NCBI RefSeq assembly: GCF_030384665.1
Contig: NC_083673.1
Coordinates: forward strand, 2,427,501 to 2,491,500
Length of the DNA stretch: 64,000 nt
Reading direction: 5' to 3'
DNA from: Lodderomyces elongisporus
Lineage: Eukaryota > Ascomycota > Pichiomycetes > Serinales > Debaryomycetaceae
The stretch's first letter is position 1, and every line of letters starts with the position of its first letter. A program made the position numbers and the translations under genes. Positions 19,297-30,993 of the stretch are shown piece after piece. The notes below the pieces were generated by a model, which worked only from the letters and a program-made list of their open reading frames with translations, searched no databases and was not told the DNA's origin.

Positions 19297-22200
19297 AATT
19301 ATAAAGCGAGTAGAATTGGTGCAAAGTTTATAGTTGTTGTAAGGGTTGGAAGCTAAATTTTTTTTTTTCGTCGACAAGTAATTAAAGTCTAATATTTTGT
19401 TATTGCAACAACATCTGTAATATTACGAAAGCTCTAGAAAAGGCAACAGATAAAAACTTGTAAATTCTGGGAGAAAATAAATTTAAAAATTAATTCAATC
19501 AATGCTAAAAAAAGGTGGATGAAGAGAGGAGATTGGGTGGGGAGGGGAAGGAAGGAGGGTGGGTGGGAATTATCGGCAAAGACAAAAAGACAACAAGTTG
19601 AAAATGGAAGTTTACTTGCATTGTAGAAGCACGTATTTATAGGTTTATATCTATGTTGAATTCCTGTTTGTATAGTTATCTTTAGCTTCCATTTAATAGC
19701 CAAAAAGAAAAAAAAAAGATAACGTCTACACCATTAAGATTAGATTTGGACTTTAGAACCATTTAAGAATATGAGATTGATGTTGGTAAACTTGATGTTG
19801 GAAGAAACAGATGATTGTTGAATGGGATTGCAGTCACAAGTCTATTGTCTCTCTCTCTTTTTTTATGTCCAAGAAAAGAGATGAAAAGGAATCAAAGAGA
19901 AACAAAAACAAAAACAAAACAAAATGAACATAAGTAATTGATGTTGATAAAAAGTAAGTGACAAATGTGTCTAGAATGCATAATTAACTCTATGGAATTG
20001 TTATCCAAAATATTGTTCATAACAATGTTGAAGAAAAGATTATATGTTAAAGAAAAGGACCATAACAATTAGTACATATCCATTGTGTTTTGTTGTTTTT
20101 TTTTTGTTTTTCCTCTCTATTTCTGATTCTTAAAGGATGAAGACGACTACTCAAGAGTTTTCTATCTCCACTAATTTCTCTTAGATGTTTCCCTAAATAG
20201 ATTCAATCAGTTTAGTATTTGTTTGTTTCTTCTAGAGTCAGTATTGATGTTGATACTATACTAGGATAATAGTAATACTTGTACTAGTAGAATATGTGTT
20301 GCAAATTGTGTAGGCATAATAGGGCTTTACGTTGAACTTCCAGTCAAGCTTTTGCATAATACCATGCTATGATAATATTGGTGTATCCTAAGAGTTACTT
20401 GAAGGTTCTTTTTTTTTTGAAAGAAAGAGTGGGATGGGAGTAGGGTAAGGGGGGATGGAGTTGCAAGTATTGGCAGTTCCAGTGCATTACGAATGGTGTG
20501 ATTTGATGCACCCGATCAGTACTTACTTTTCTATTTTGGCAAAAAAAGAGAGAGAGAGGGAGAGTAAGGTAATGAAATGGAATGTTAAATTGTTATATTG
20601 TTAATTTGATGCTGTTGTTGCAACAATTATGATTGTCTACAGATTATAATACGCTTCAGTATCAATCGGCACAAACAAACAAAAGTATACACCTGACACC
20701 ACCATTTATCCCCCCCCCCCTAATACACACAAATACAAAACCTCCTTTTCTCTTCTTTTGTCCCCACACCCATACTTACGTTTTTCAAGTGTAAGAGAAT
20801 CTGGAAATTGAAAAGTCAAATCAAAAGAAGAAAGAGACAGAGAAAAATAAAAAGGGATATACCAGATCGTGTCAGATCGGGAGTTATTTCATGAAACAAG
20901 GAAGGAGATAAAGCTTTCGGTTGATAACGTGTGTGAAGATTGGGTGTATGTAGACATCAGACCATCCGGATAAAAGGATCTGTATTTACTTTTTACTTTT
21001 TATTTTTTATTTGTTTATTTTCTCTTTTCCGTTTCATGCAGATTCGTACAAAGACGGTAGAGATTTCAATTTTAACACCCAAAAAAAAAGATAAAGGAGC
21101 ATTTTTAACTTGGGCGCCAATGCAACTAGAGGTTGAGTTTGAAAGTTACTAAAGTTGTTATAATAGTAGTTCCAACTCTAGCTGTAGGTGTATACTTGCT
21201 ACTGCAATGATGTTTCGAAAGTCGTATCCGGAGATTAATGTCCATCTAGATAATAATGATATTGATAATAATAATAATGATAATGTTGATGATGTTTATA
21301 AACTTGTAATAATAATAAATTCAAACATTATCTCATACATTATTGCCTTGTTCTTGTTCTTGCTTTTGTTTATATTTGTGCTTTTTTTTTTTATGAAATC
21401 TTTATACATAGTTTTCTGTTGTGATGGGAAATAAGAATTTATATTTTGTTTCACCTGTCCCTTTCCCATGCCCATGCCCATATCCATATCCATGCAACCC
21501 TCCCCCCTCTATCTCTCTTGTTGACTACAAGTCATTCCTTTACCCATTGTACTGTTTCCATGACATTGGGTTGAGAGCCAAATAATAATTTTGTTGTACT
21601 CTCCTTTCATTCCCCGTCTTGTTCCACTACTTTATTTACTCTTTGGTTCATCTTCTGGTAATAAGTTAAATAAGAAATAAAAGGGTAAATTGAAGAGTAA
21701 AATAGACAAATGAATGAATGAAAGGATTCAAAAAGGTGTAGATGGGTTTGCAGAATAATCTGTTACTCGAATATACTCTTTCTTTTTTTGTTTATTTCCT
21801 TACAAAAGCTATATCATGGGTATCAAGGTTTCAAAAAAAAAAGCTAGAAAGTACAACAATAATAGAAAAATAGAGTAGAATAAAATAATAGAAAAATATC
21901 TATAATGTCGTCCTTTTTTCTTCAATTGATGGAGGTAATTATTTTATTGTTTCCGAGCTTCACAGTACTTTTTATTTCTATTTTTACTTCTATTATTTTA
22001 CTTTGGATTTTTAGGTGACTTTGGTTCTTTTGTAATCATTTATCTCTTATCTTTCTTCCGAGGCCCCTATCTTTCATCGTTATTAGAACCACCGGTAAGA
22101 ATAATAATAATAACAACAATAATAATAGTGGTAGTACGAGCACTACTGCTGCTGACACTAGCACAATACCGGCAGAATAGACACATAGGTTTTTTACAAT

Positions 22201-22652
22201 AATAACGCCATGTACATGGGTTTTGTTTGTAAACTCTGTACATATTATTCTTGGTAAATGTAGCATAATGTGAAATTCGGAAATCAATAGAGACTAATGT
22301 GAAGTTGATAAAGAGTGTTGATAAAGAGATTAAGAGATAATAGCAAAAAAAAAATAAGAATACAAAATACACATAAGAATAAGAATAATAAAATAGTAAA
22401 GAAAACAAAAAAAAAATAACAAAGAAGGGATCCTCTCACAAAGCTTTCAAAGAATATATAAAGGAGCAGATGCCTTACTTTTTATTTGCAAAACCAACCA
22501 AGTACTTTTTTTTATCCTTCTACTCCTATCCACTATTTATCTTTTCCATTACATTATCAAATTTTCAAACAAAGTATAAATAAAATATACTAAAACAACA
22601 TACAATTTTACAATTTTACAATTTGAATAACTTATAACTATAACAGAATATC
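19297..22652. other. 3.4 kb gene-free intergenic region
   Basis: No convincing gene on either strand. It holds homopolymer and simple-sequence tracts: C11 at 20710-20720, GA-rich runs (about 20549-20565), AAT/GAT stretches (about 21246-21330) and CATGCC/CATATC hexamer repeats near 21467-21495. It is likely the long upstream regulatory region of the Cys-rich gene at 22653 together with the SMT3 3' region. No tRNA B-box (GGTTCRANNCC) was noticed. Confidence 0.5.
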
Positions 22653-23040
22653 ATGTGCAGAACAGAAATTTGCGGAATTTGTCGTATGTATATTTGCAAT
22701 TGCAACTTTGTCTCTTTTCATTACTTATTTGGACCTTTGATGCAACTTACTTTAATTGCATCTTCAAGGCTGGACTACTTTGCTTTTTGTTTTTGTTTGG
22801 ATGTGTTGTACTAACAGTTTTGCCTTTTTTCCCCTCATTGATTTAGAACACAAGTCTTGGACAGGATGTGGCAAACATGTGAGTGAGGTTATGGATATCA
22901 CACCGAAGGATATTTGGTGCACATGCGAACCGTTGGATGCTGAGGAAGCTGTATTTGTCGAAGGACATGGCTCTTACCCACCAAAGGCTGGTCAAGGTTT
23001 TAGGAGAGGAAGTTCTATTAGTCCAGTTCAATCAAAATAG
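22653..23040 (+). CDS. small conserved Cys-rich protein, spliced
   Basis: A two-exon gene. Exon 1 is 22653-22683 (MCRTEICGIC plus one base) and exon 2 is 22847-23040; joined, they encode 74 residues. The intron has donor GTATGT at 22684, branch TACTAAC at 22809-22815 and acceptor TTTAG at 22846. The product has CxxC at 7/10, then WTGCGKHVSEVM (Cys18, His21), WCTC (Cys35, Cys37) and a YPPKAGQGF motif (54-62). Short fungal proteins with this CGKHV...WCxC...YPPKAG layout recur as uncharacterised conserved genes; the Cys/His pattern suggests metal binding. No function is known to me. Exon 2 alone reads as part of a longer false frame with a hydrophobic start encoded by the intron. Confidence 0.85.
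22684..22846 (+). other. intron of the Cys-rich gene
   Basis: 163 nt with consensus donor GTATGT, branch TACTAAC (22809-22815) and acceptor TAG 31 nt after the branch site. Splicing joins the two Cys-rich parts in frame. Confidence 0.9.
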
Positions 23041-25978
23041 AAAGATGAACTGAAAGACGGGAAGGAGTATTTTTTTGGAGATTTTTTTGGAAATTTTTTT
23101 GGAGAAGCAGCAGTGATGAGGCTAGAATGCGGAGATACATTTATAATGACTTTCAGTTCTCTCTCGATAGTTTTTGTTTATTTATTTATTTATTTTTTTT
23201 TTTACATTTGATTTAAGAAAAATTCTAGTAAATACTTGATAGCGTTTAGCAAATAATGGTTGGTAAGGATTGACAATATATAGTTTTGAATTAAAAATAA
23301 AGATTTATAAAGTTTTTGAAAAATCATGAAAAGCACTGATTTGTAATTTGTTTTACACCTTGTTTATCTTATACCGATTGTAGTGAAGAAGGAGAGAAGT
23401 GTGGTTTTTTTTTTTTTTTCAAAATTTTTTACCCCGGATTTTTTTCCGAGTTTGTCGCGAAACAAAAAAAAAAACAAAAAAAAAAAATAAAAAATAAAGT
23501 TTGTGCTCGGGGGGGGGGGGGGGGGTGGAGGGCAGTAGGGTAAAGCGAGGAAGCGGGGGAAGATATAAAAAAAATTCGAGGGGAGGGAGGGGGAAGAATT
23601 AGTTGAACTCCTTGGTTCCTCCTACCGAAAGAGAAAGAGAAAAACAAAATACAAAAAAGATCATTTCCTTAAAGTTTTTCAAAGTACTTGCAAATTCTCA
23701 ATACTACACTTGAGTAACATTTGAATCAGGTTTAGATTTCAAAGATTTTCATAGTTTCGTGATTCTGCTGATTTTTTTGTTTTCTTTACTATCAAAAAAA
23801 AAAAGGTGGCAAGATGAAAAGTTAGCCAACCTATTCTTTTTTTTTTCTGTTTTTTTGGTAGCACACGACTGCTCGCATCGTCAGAAGAAATAAAAAAATA
23901 AAAAAATAAAATAAAATAAAAAAATAAAAATATAAAAAAGGAATAAAAAAACTGATGATAATTTTTTTTTTTCGCATCACGCCTTAAACGAACAATCAGG
24001 CAATTTGAGAAGTAAATGGACATGAATATGGAATGGGAGGGAGGCAAGATATGAATGGCTACAAAGTCAAATGAAGTCAAATGAAGAGACTACAAATATG
24101 TGGGGAGACTTTATACTTTTAGTTCTTTGCTCTTCAATTACTCGAGGAGATTACTCTTTCGCTGCTCTTTCATCTCTCTTCCCCCCCTCCCCACTTGCTC
24201 TTTCCCCCGCCCCCCTTTCTTTCTTTTAGTTTGTTTTTCTTCCTTCCTTATTATTAATTTTTTTATTTTTTTTTTTGAAAAAAAAACAAAGTCTTTTCAA
24301 TACTCATTATCCTCGCCATTCCTTGATTTTTAAACTAACGTGACCTACAAGCAATCTGCAGCAACCCATGATTACAATATTGATGGTGGGAGGCGAAGGG
24401 GGGAGGAGGTATAGGGAAAGATGATGGAGATGATGTTGTGTAAGTTGGGTATTAGGGTCACTATAGAAATATAATTTTATCTTAAGCATACATATTCTTA
24501 TTATTCTCTCTTCAATTTAGTTGAAATTCATTCAAATACAACACTGATAAACACTCTTATTACCTTATGGATTTTATATTTTCTTCAACAAGAGCCCTGG
24601 CTTTTCCTAAATAAAGGCTTACTTGTTATAAACTGTCTGCATTTTTAGGGAGGGAGTAGAAATGGGTAGTTGATGGGGAAAAAAAACAATTTGGTAGCGT
24701 AGACGGAGAGAGAGAAAGAGAGAAAAAAAAGTTGGAGGAGCACGCCGTCCGTATGCGGCTGAGCAAAAATGTAAGTAGAGCCAGATTGTTCATTCTAACC
24801 TCTTCGCCCATCCCCCACACACACACACAACCTACAACCCACAATTCTCAATTCACAATTCACAACACACAGTGTCACCACTACTACAAATCAAAATATA
24901 TATATATATCATGATCAAAATCTTGAATTTTCAGAAAGGTTGTAGAAAGAGAGAGAGAGTCTACCTCTTAAACTCTTGAGTCAACTTTTGGTTTAATCGG
25001 CATTCTCTAGTGCTTCCTCCTTGGTAGCTTCAAACCGGACTTATTCTTCCCCATCCATAACTTGCTTTTCTTTTTCTGCCTCTTTTTTTTTGGGGTATTT
25101 TCAGATATGGGAGGTGGGGTAGGGTGAGCCAAGTAGAGTAAAACTTACTAGGTTGCAAACGTATTCTGAGGTTTATTTATGGGAACGAATAAAATTACAA
25201 GAGACAGGAAGAAACGGGAAAAAGGTTCAACTGTAGACGTAGTTCATGTTGTAATAGATTTAGTCACTGTAAGTATAGTTGGTATACGGAGTTTCCTACT
25301 CTTCTGCCAACTAGCTTAAAGATTCAAAGGCCAAGGTTCAAAAATTAAATACTAAAACCGAAAACAAAAAACCAAACAACCAAACAACCAAACAACCAAA
25401 AAAAAAATTTAAAAAAAAAAAAATTTGAGAAAGGGGAAAAAGGGAAAATGGAAAAGGGAAAGAAAAATTAGAAAGAGACACATACACAGAGAAAAGAGAG
25501 ACCTGAAAATAAAAGAAAACCAATTGCCATCCTCAGTTGCTTCAGACTCTTTCCAATATTTGACCACTTAAGAGTTCCTTTCCCTAAGTATAATAATCAA
25601 CGTAAAGTTCTAGACAAAACCTAAAGGATATAGTTGGATAAGAACTAATTCATTTCAGAATAAAAAAAAAAAAATAAAAGACCCAACAAAATAAAACAGA
25701 ACAAACCAAAAGAAAACAAAACAAACCAAAAGAAAAGAGAGATCCAAACGAACCAGACTATTCTTGCACACTAACCAAAAGCCCCAACCCAAAGCAATTA
25801 CATAAACACATATAGACTTATTATTGACAACATCAGAGTGAAAAAAGAGCACACACCAACATACGACTCTTTCTCACTGAACCAAGCCATACAGCTCCTA
25901 CCAAACTCAACCCTCGTCTGTTTGTTCTATTTTTACTAAAAAAAAGAAAAAGAAAAGAATCATTATTTTTTTTTTGAA
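23041..25978. other. 2.9 kb gene-free region upstream of the PSP1-like gene
   Basis: No gene is supported. It includes G17 at 23509-23525, long A runs, AAAAT-type repeats (about 23890-23945), an SCB-like CGCGAAA near 23456, a CA run (about 24817-24828), CCAAA repeats (about 25370-25398) and A-rich leader DNA immediately before the PSP1-like ATG. Its length and poly(A/T) content fit a long regulatory region and 5' leader. Confidence 0.5.
23509..23525. repeat. poly(G) tract, 17 G
   Basis: An uninterrupted run of 17 G in an otherwise AT-rich intergenic region; its length may vary between isolates. Confidence 0.9.
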
Positions 25979-28474
25979 ATGAACTTGCCTGACTTTTTGA
26001 ACAATAATGATAACATCAGTCTGCCGAAGGCAACCAATTCCAGACCCTACCTGAACCATTTTGCTTTCGATCAAAATTATCAGAATGGTCAGAATGGTCA
26101 GCATGGTCAGAATGGTCAGAATGGTCAGAATGGCATTATAGGCGACAGTCAAACAAACAACAACAACAATAATAACAACGGTAACGGTGCCAACAACGGC
26201 AACAGCAACAGCAACAACAGAAATAGCGTCACTAGTAATGGGTTTGGCTCGTCGGAAATTGCAGCATCTGGACAGGGGCTTGGACCATCTGCTCCTGATA
26301 GCCCATTAAGCCAATCAAATTTTAATGATATATTATTCAGTAAGCTCTCTGATCTCAATGGAGACTCACCGTTAAATTTATCTGGCTACTACCACTATAA
26401 TACCAACTCCACTGCTGCTGGTAATACCTTTAATTTACCAAAAGAGTTACAAGGCGGGGTATCAACCATTTCATCTAGAAGACCAAGCTATGCTGCAGAA
26501 TCTTTTACAAGAAACTCATTCCTCGAAGGCAATAGTGTTCAACAAAATCATTATCAGTCAAATAACCATCCAGAAACACAATTGGGTGCTTTCTCTGCAA
26601 ACCATTTCAATAACGGTGGCAGAGACCTCTCGGCTTTTGCAATGATGAATAGCTATCAACAATCCAGAAACAACAATTTCAACGATAATTTTGATCGCAA
26701 CAACTTTAACAATAATAACTTTAACAATGACAGTGGATTCAGTCTCCAATACTCCTTTGCAGATTTGAATTTAGGAACCACGTCAAAGTTTAGCGAGTTC
26801 CAATCAAGAAGACCAAGCCAATTGGTTGATCTCCCATACGGTTCGCCATTTAACTTACCTGTCAATCTCACTCAACAGCAGCAACCTACACAAATCGTTG
26901 GTAGTAACAACAATAATGTCAACAACATCAATAACAATAACAACATCGACAACAACAACGACAACAACAACAACAACAACAACAACAACCAAAACAACCA
27001 AAACAACAACAAGAACCAAAACAAAAACAAAAACAAAAACAACAATATCAACGCAAACAATACATTTGTACCATTTCAAGAGAATTTTTCAACACAAGCT
27101 TCAAGTTATGCCTCGCACCAACCTGTACAACATGTGATCAACACTCCCTTTTTAAGTAATCATCGCCATCAACAACAGCAACAGCAACAACAGAAACAGA
27201 AACAGCAACATGGACGTCAAAGGTTACAACCACAGTATTCCTCAAAACACCCATTTTTCGGTGGCAACGAATTATCTCAACTAGGACAACAGGTTCAATC
27301 ACCACACTCTTCCCAACCAATGCAATTGGAGAATGGGCTTTTACTCAAAGATCAATATATTGTTGCATCTCAAGAATTGAAAGAGTTGTTTTCCAAATCT
27401 ACAAAGTATTTCCAAGACCCCAAGCTTTCGTCTCAAGTATGCAAAAAAATCCAGGCATTATTAACAAACCCAATTGTTGTCAAATTAATCACATTCATCA
27501 AGAATCTAAACAATCTTACATTCAACCACAAGATTTTGTGCTTGGTAATTAACAAGAATGGGAAATTTGACTTGTTGTCGTACCCAACAAACTCAAACAT
27601 CTTTTTACAAAAAGACGACTTGGTAATTGTTGATGGAGATCGTGGTAAGGATATGGTGATGATTGTTGAACCGTTGGTTAATCTCAATTTTGCCATTCTT
27701 TTCAATTTTTTGAAAAAATTAGAACATCTCAAGAGCTTGACTATTAATGACACAGCTAGTAGCAAAGTCCATGGTGGTACACACTCTACTGCAGTTAATG
27801 CGTCAACGATTATCAACTCTCACCTGAATGAGGATAATGAATTCATCATCACTTTACCTACAAAACAAGTATTGCGGTTTGCCACACCAAAAGAAGTTCA
27901 CAAAATCAGTGGCAAATTCTTGGAAGAGAAGAAGGCATTCACGACATGTTACAACAAGATCAAAGAGCTACACCTCGAGTCTGATTTAACGTTGATTAAT
28001 GTGGAGTACCAATGCGATTTTAAAAAATTGATTTTCTACTATTTTGCTAATTTCAAAAGGATTGATTTTCGTGGGTTGATTAAAGAACTTTTCAAAATTT
28101 ACAAAACTAGGATATGGCTCTGTGCTGTTTTGCCATTTGATAGACCTGAATTATATATTACTTTAGATGCCAAGGATGCTGGCCATCTGGCAATTATAGA
28201 TGCATCTGCCAACGAAAATAATGTTTACAATGAACTCAATACCAACAACAAATTTAAGGATGAGAACAATGCCGATGCAGCAAAAGACACTGGGTTGTTA
28301 CCCCTCGAGTACGAGTTGAGTAACGAACAGATTTTGAATTTTTCAATTACAGAGTTTGACCATTTACCAAGACCAAACTATTTCCATCTGATCAATGTGT
28401 TGAACTTGATTCAACATTTGAGCAATGAATTAAACGGACCATTCTATGGTTTTAACACTAAAAGCAACAAGTGA
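25979..28474 (+). CDS. PSP1: PSP1-like protein with Asn/Gln-rich N-terminus and PSP1 C-terminal domain
   Basis: An 831-residue protein. The first ~450 residues are low complexity: NGQ/HGQ repeats (about 38-51) and long Asn and Gln runs (about 305-365 and 395-420). The C-terminal half is globular. Residues about 635-721 (KEVHKISGKFLEEKKAFTTC to RIWLCAVLPFD) match the PSP1 C-terminal domain, which also occurs in bacterial stage-0 sporulation YaaT-type proteins and in S. cerevisiae Psp1 and its paralogue YLR177W. Yeast Psp1 is a cytoplasmic, prion-prone, RNA-granule-associated protein of similar length (841). The exact molecular role is unknown. Several DNA-level CAA/AAC repeats here are likely length-variable. 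The ATG at 25979 follows a long A-rich leader. Confidence 0.82.
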   Translation: MNLPDFLNNNDNISLPKATNSRPYLNHFAFDQNYQNGQNGQHGQNGQNGQNGIIGDSQTNNNNNNNNGNGANNGNSNSNNRNSVTSNGFGSSEIAASGQGLGPSAPDSPLSQSNFNDILFSKLSDLNGDSPLNLSGYYHYNTNSTAAGNTFNLPKELQGGVSTISSRRPSYAAESFTRNSFLEGNSVQQNHYQSNNHPETQLGAFSANHFNNGGRDLSAFAMMNSYQQSRNNNFNDNFDRNNFNNNNFNNDSGFSLQYSFADLNLGTTSKFSEFQSRRPSQLVDLPYGSPFNLPVNLTQQQQPTQIVGSNNNNVNNINNNNNIDNNNDNNNNNNNNNQNNQNNNKNQNKNKNKNNNINANNTFVPFQENFSTQASSYASHQPVQHVINTPFLSNHRHQQQQQQQQKQKQQHGRQRLQPQYSSKHPFFGGNELSQLGQQVQSPHSSQPMQLENGLLLKDQYIVASQELKELFSKSTKYFQDPKLSSQVCKKIQALLTNPIVVKLITFIKNLNNLTFNHKILCLVINKNGKFDLLSYPTNSNIFLQKDDLVIVDGDRGKDMVMIVEPLVNLNFAILFNFLKKLEHLKSLTINDTASSKVHGGTHSTAVNASTIINSHLNEDNEFIITLPTKQVLRFATPKEVHKISGKFLEEKKAFTTCYNKIKELHLESDLTLINVEYQCDFKKLIFYYFANFKRIDFRGLIKELFKIYKTRIWLCAVLPFDRPELYITLDAKDAGHLAIIDASANENNVYNELNTNNKFKDENNADAAKDTGLLPLEYELSNEQILNFSITEFDHLPRPNYFHLINVLNLIQHLSNELNGPFYGFNTKSNK

Positions 28475-29167
28475 ATAACTTTAAAAAGTTATATTATAGT
28501 AGTTTTTTTTTTTCAAGAAAAACAAAAAGGCAAAGGATAGAAAGCTACAAAACGGAAAAAAAAAATACAAAAACATGGAAATCGTAAATGGAAATAAAAA
28601 AAAATGGGAAATTAAAAAAAAAACGGGAAATGGAAAACGGGAAAATGGGAAAACAGAAGGAGTGAAAGAGGAAGAAAAAAAAACAGGGGGAGAATGATTT
28701 CAAGACCAAATGGTAAAAGAGCAAATAGATTAAGGATGTTTTTTTATAGATCAAGATACAATACAACTAATTAGATATACTGATAATTATACGTGATATG
28801 AACTTATTTTTTTCAAACATTTACATTCTTGTCGCCTTAAAAAGCGCCCCAAATCTGTCTTCTCTTTAGAATTGATATTGGTGATGAATTTGGATTAGAA
28901 TTGATTTTGGTTTTAATCGTTCAAAGAGAACGCGGTATATTCGTTTTGTTAAGAGTTTTTTTTCGTTTGTTTGTTTGTTTGCTCGTTTCATATGTATTCT
29001 TTATTATTTTTTTTCCTGATTATTATACTACTTTTCAGTTGTTTAGATGTAATTGAATCTAATCTGCCACAACGTTTAAACTCAATAATTACTACCATCT
29101 CTTCTATAACCACCGTTTTTACTTTCATCATAATCATCCTTATCATCAGAGTTGTTGCTGTATATTA
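28475..29167. other. intergenic region PSP1-like/PRP28
   Basis: About 0.7 kb, starting with A-rich sequence after the PSP1-like stop and becoming T-rich before PRP28. No gene is seen. Confidence 0.5.
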
Positions 29168-30961
29168 ATGTCAAAAAGACCAATACCCATTGATGATCTT
29201 CTTAAAGAGGATGCAATCGTTCCCAAATACATTCCAAAATCGAAAAGAGCAAAGTCAAGCAATGGCCCTGGTGAAGATGGTGCAAATACCACTCTTAAAC
29301 TGCAATATCCTCAAAGTTCAGTGAATCACGGTAGTGCTGTTTCAAGATCAACACAATTCTCCGCACATCAGAAGTCTTCAACTCGTCCTACTACATCTTT
29401 GCAACCACCATCAAAACTGCGACACAAGAAGTTTCAATTTGACTGGGATGATATTGATGATCCACACTATAACCCCCAACCTTTATACTCATTTGAGCTT
29501 GATCAACTAGGTGTTGAAAATGGTGATAACTACAATGATAACAAGAACAACAACGACGACGACGACAACTTCGACTTTCAAGATCCTTTGCTCCATGATG
29601 ATCGTAATAGTGGGCATTGGTCCACTAAATTATTATCCGAAATGACTGATCGTGATTGGCGAATATTCAACGAAGATTATGGCATTACAACAAAAGGTAA
29701 GAAGATTCCGCATGCTACTCGCTCGTGGGATGAAAGTGGATTGGATCCCAAGATTCTCGCATCCTTAAAGAGCTTTGGATTTCGTCAACCTACACCAGTA
29801 CAAAGGGCTAGTATTCCAATTAGTCTTGAGCTGCGAGATGTTGTTGGTGTTGCCGAAACAGGTAGTGGTAAGACGTTGGCTTTTTTACTTCCATTGCTTC
29901 ATTATTTAAGTCGCGTGGATGGGAATTATTTGAATTATGAAAAAGTGCGAAATGAACCATTGGCATTGGTACTTGCGCCAACTAGAGAATTGGCTTTACA
30001 GATTACGCAAGAAGCAGAGAAGTTTGGCAAACAATTGGGTTTCAATGTTTTGTCCATCATTGGAGGTCGCCAGTATCAAGAAACAATGGATCAAATTGAT
30101 AATATGATAGTAGGAAGAGGCGTGCATATAGTTGTTGGTACTCCCGGAAGGTTACTCGATTCAGTTGAGCGCAAGATTCTAAATTTCAGCAAATGCTACT
30201 ATTTGGTGATGGATGAGGCAGATAGAATGATTGATATGGGATTTGAAAAGGACTTGAACAAGTTGATTAATTTGCTACCAAAGAATGAGAAGTTATCGAC
30301 TACAATTGATGGTAAATTATTCCACTTGACTAAGAGATTAACCATGATGTATACTGCAACCATTTCACCTCCAATTGAAAAGATTACAAAGTCGTACCTA
30401 ATTGATCCAGCATACATCTATATTGGAGGCGCTGGCGAGGCATTGGACAATATTGATCAACATTTCGACTATCTTTCGACATATGCGGAAAGTGCAAGAT
30501 TGAGCAAATTAATTAAAGTTGTGCAAGGCCACAAGAGGAGAAATAGAAACGCTCTCGTTATCATCTTTGCTAACTTCAAACATGTTTGTGACGTTTTGTC
30601 ATTGGAATTGGAGCAGAATAACTTGCTGAATGTAGTTATTCATGGCTCCAAATCTCAAGAAGCACGAGAAGAAGCATTAGAAGATTTTAGGACCCACCAA
30701 GCACCAATATTAGTTGCAACCGATGTTGCGGCAAGAGGCATAGATGTTCCCAATGTGAGTCTTGTTATCAATTACCAAATGAGCAAAAAATTTGACGAAT
30801 ATATACACAGGATCGGAAGAACTGGTAGAGCAGGGAACTTGGGTGAAAGTTACACCTTTTTGGATGATGCAGATGCTGAGACATTTATGCCATTAAAGAA
30901 GTTTTTAAAAAGTGGTCGGAAAAAAGTACCCGAATGGTTGTACAGATACAATATTGGTTGA
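29168..30961 (+). CDS. PRP28: DEAD-box RNA helicase Prp28 (U5 snRNP)
   Basis: A 597-residue DEAD-box ATPase. After a disordered, Asn/Asp-rich N-terminus it carries the Q motif ([10 protein letters not shown]), motif I AETGSGKT (229-236), motif Ia PTREL (from about 271), motif II DEAD (349-352), motif III in the TAT form typical of Prp28 (396-398), and motif [10 protein letters not shown] (547-554). Prp28 helps exchange U1 for U6 at the 5' splice site during spliceosome activation. The similarity extends through [26 protein letters not shown] and [23 protein letters not shown]. cerevisiae Prp28 is 588 residues. A CTG codon at 29831-29833 (residue 222, before [10 protein letters not shown]) sits where relatives have Asn or Ser, favouring Ser decoding. 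Confidence 0.92.
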   Translation: MSKRPIPIDDLLKEDAIVPKYIPKSKRAKSSNGPGEDGANTTLKLQYPQSSVNHGSAVSRSTQFSAHQKSSTRPTTSLQPPSKLRHKKFQFDWDDIDDPHYNPQPLYSFELDQLGVENGDNYNDNKNNNDDDDNFDFQDPLLHDDRNSGHWSTKLLSEMTDRDWRIFNEDYGITTKGKKIPHATRSWDESGLDPKILASLKSFGFRQPTPVQRASIPISLELRDVVGVAETGSGKTLAFLLPLLHYLSRVDGNYLNYEKVRNEPLALVLAPTRELALQITQEAEKFGKQLGFNVLSIIGGRQYQETMDQIDNMIVGRGVHIVVGTPGRLLDSVERKILNFSKCYYLVMDEADRMIDMGFEKDLNKLINLLPKNEKLSTTIDGKLFHLTKRLTMMYTATISPPIEKITKSYLIDPAYIYIGGAGEALDNIDQHFDYLSTYAESARLSKLIKVVQGHKRRNRNALVIIFANFKHVCDVLSLELEQNNLLNVVIHGSKSQEAREEALEDFRTHQAPILVATDVAARGIDVPNVSLVINYQMSKKFDEYIHRIGRTGRAGNLGESYTFLDDADAETFMPLKKFLKSGRKKVPEWLYRYNIG

Positions 30962-30993
30962 AATTAACAATTTTTTGTAAGCTTTGCATGTGG

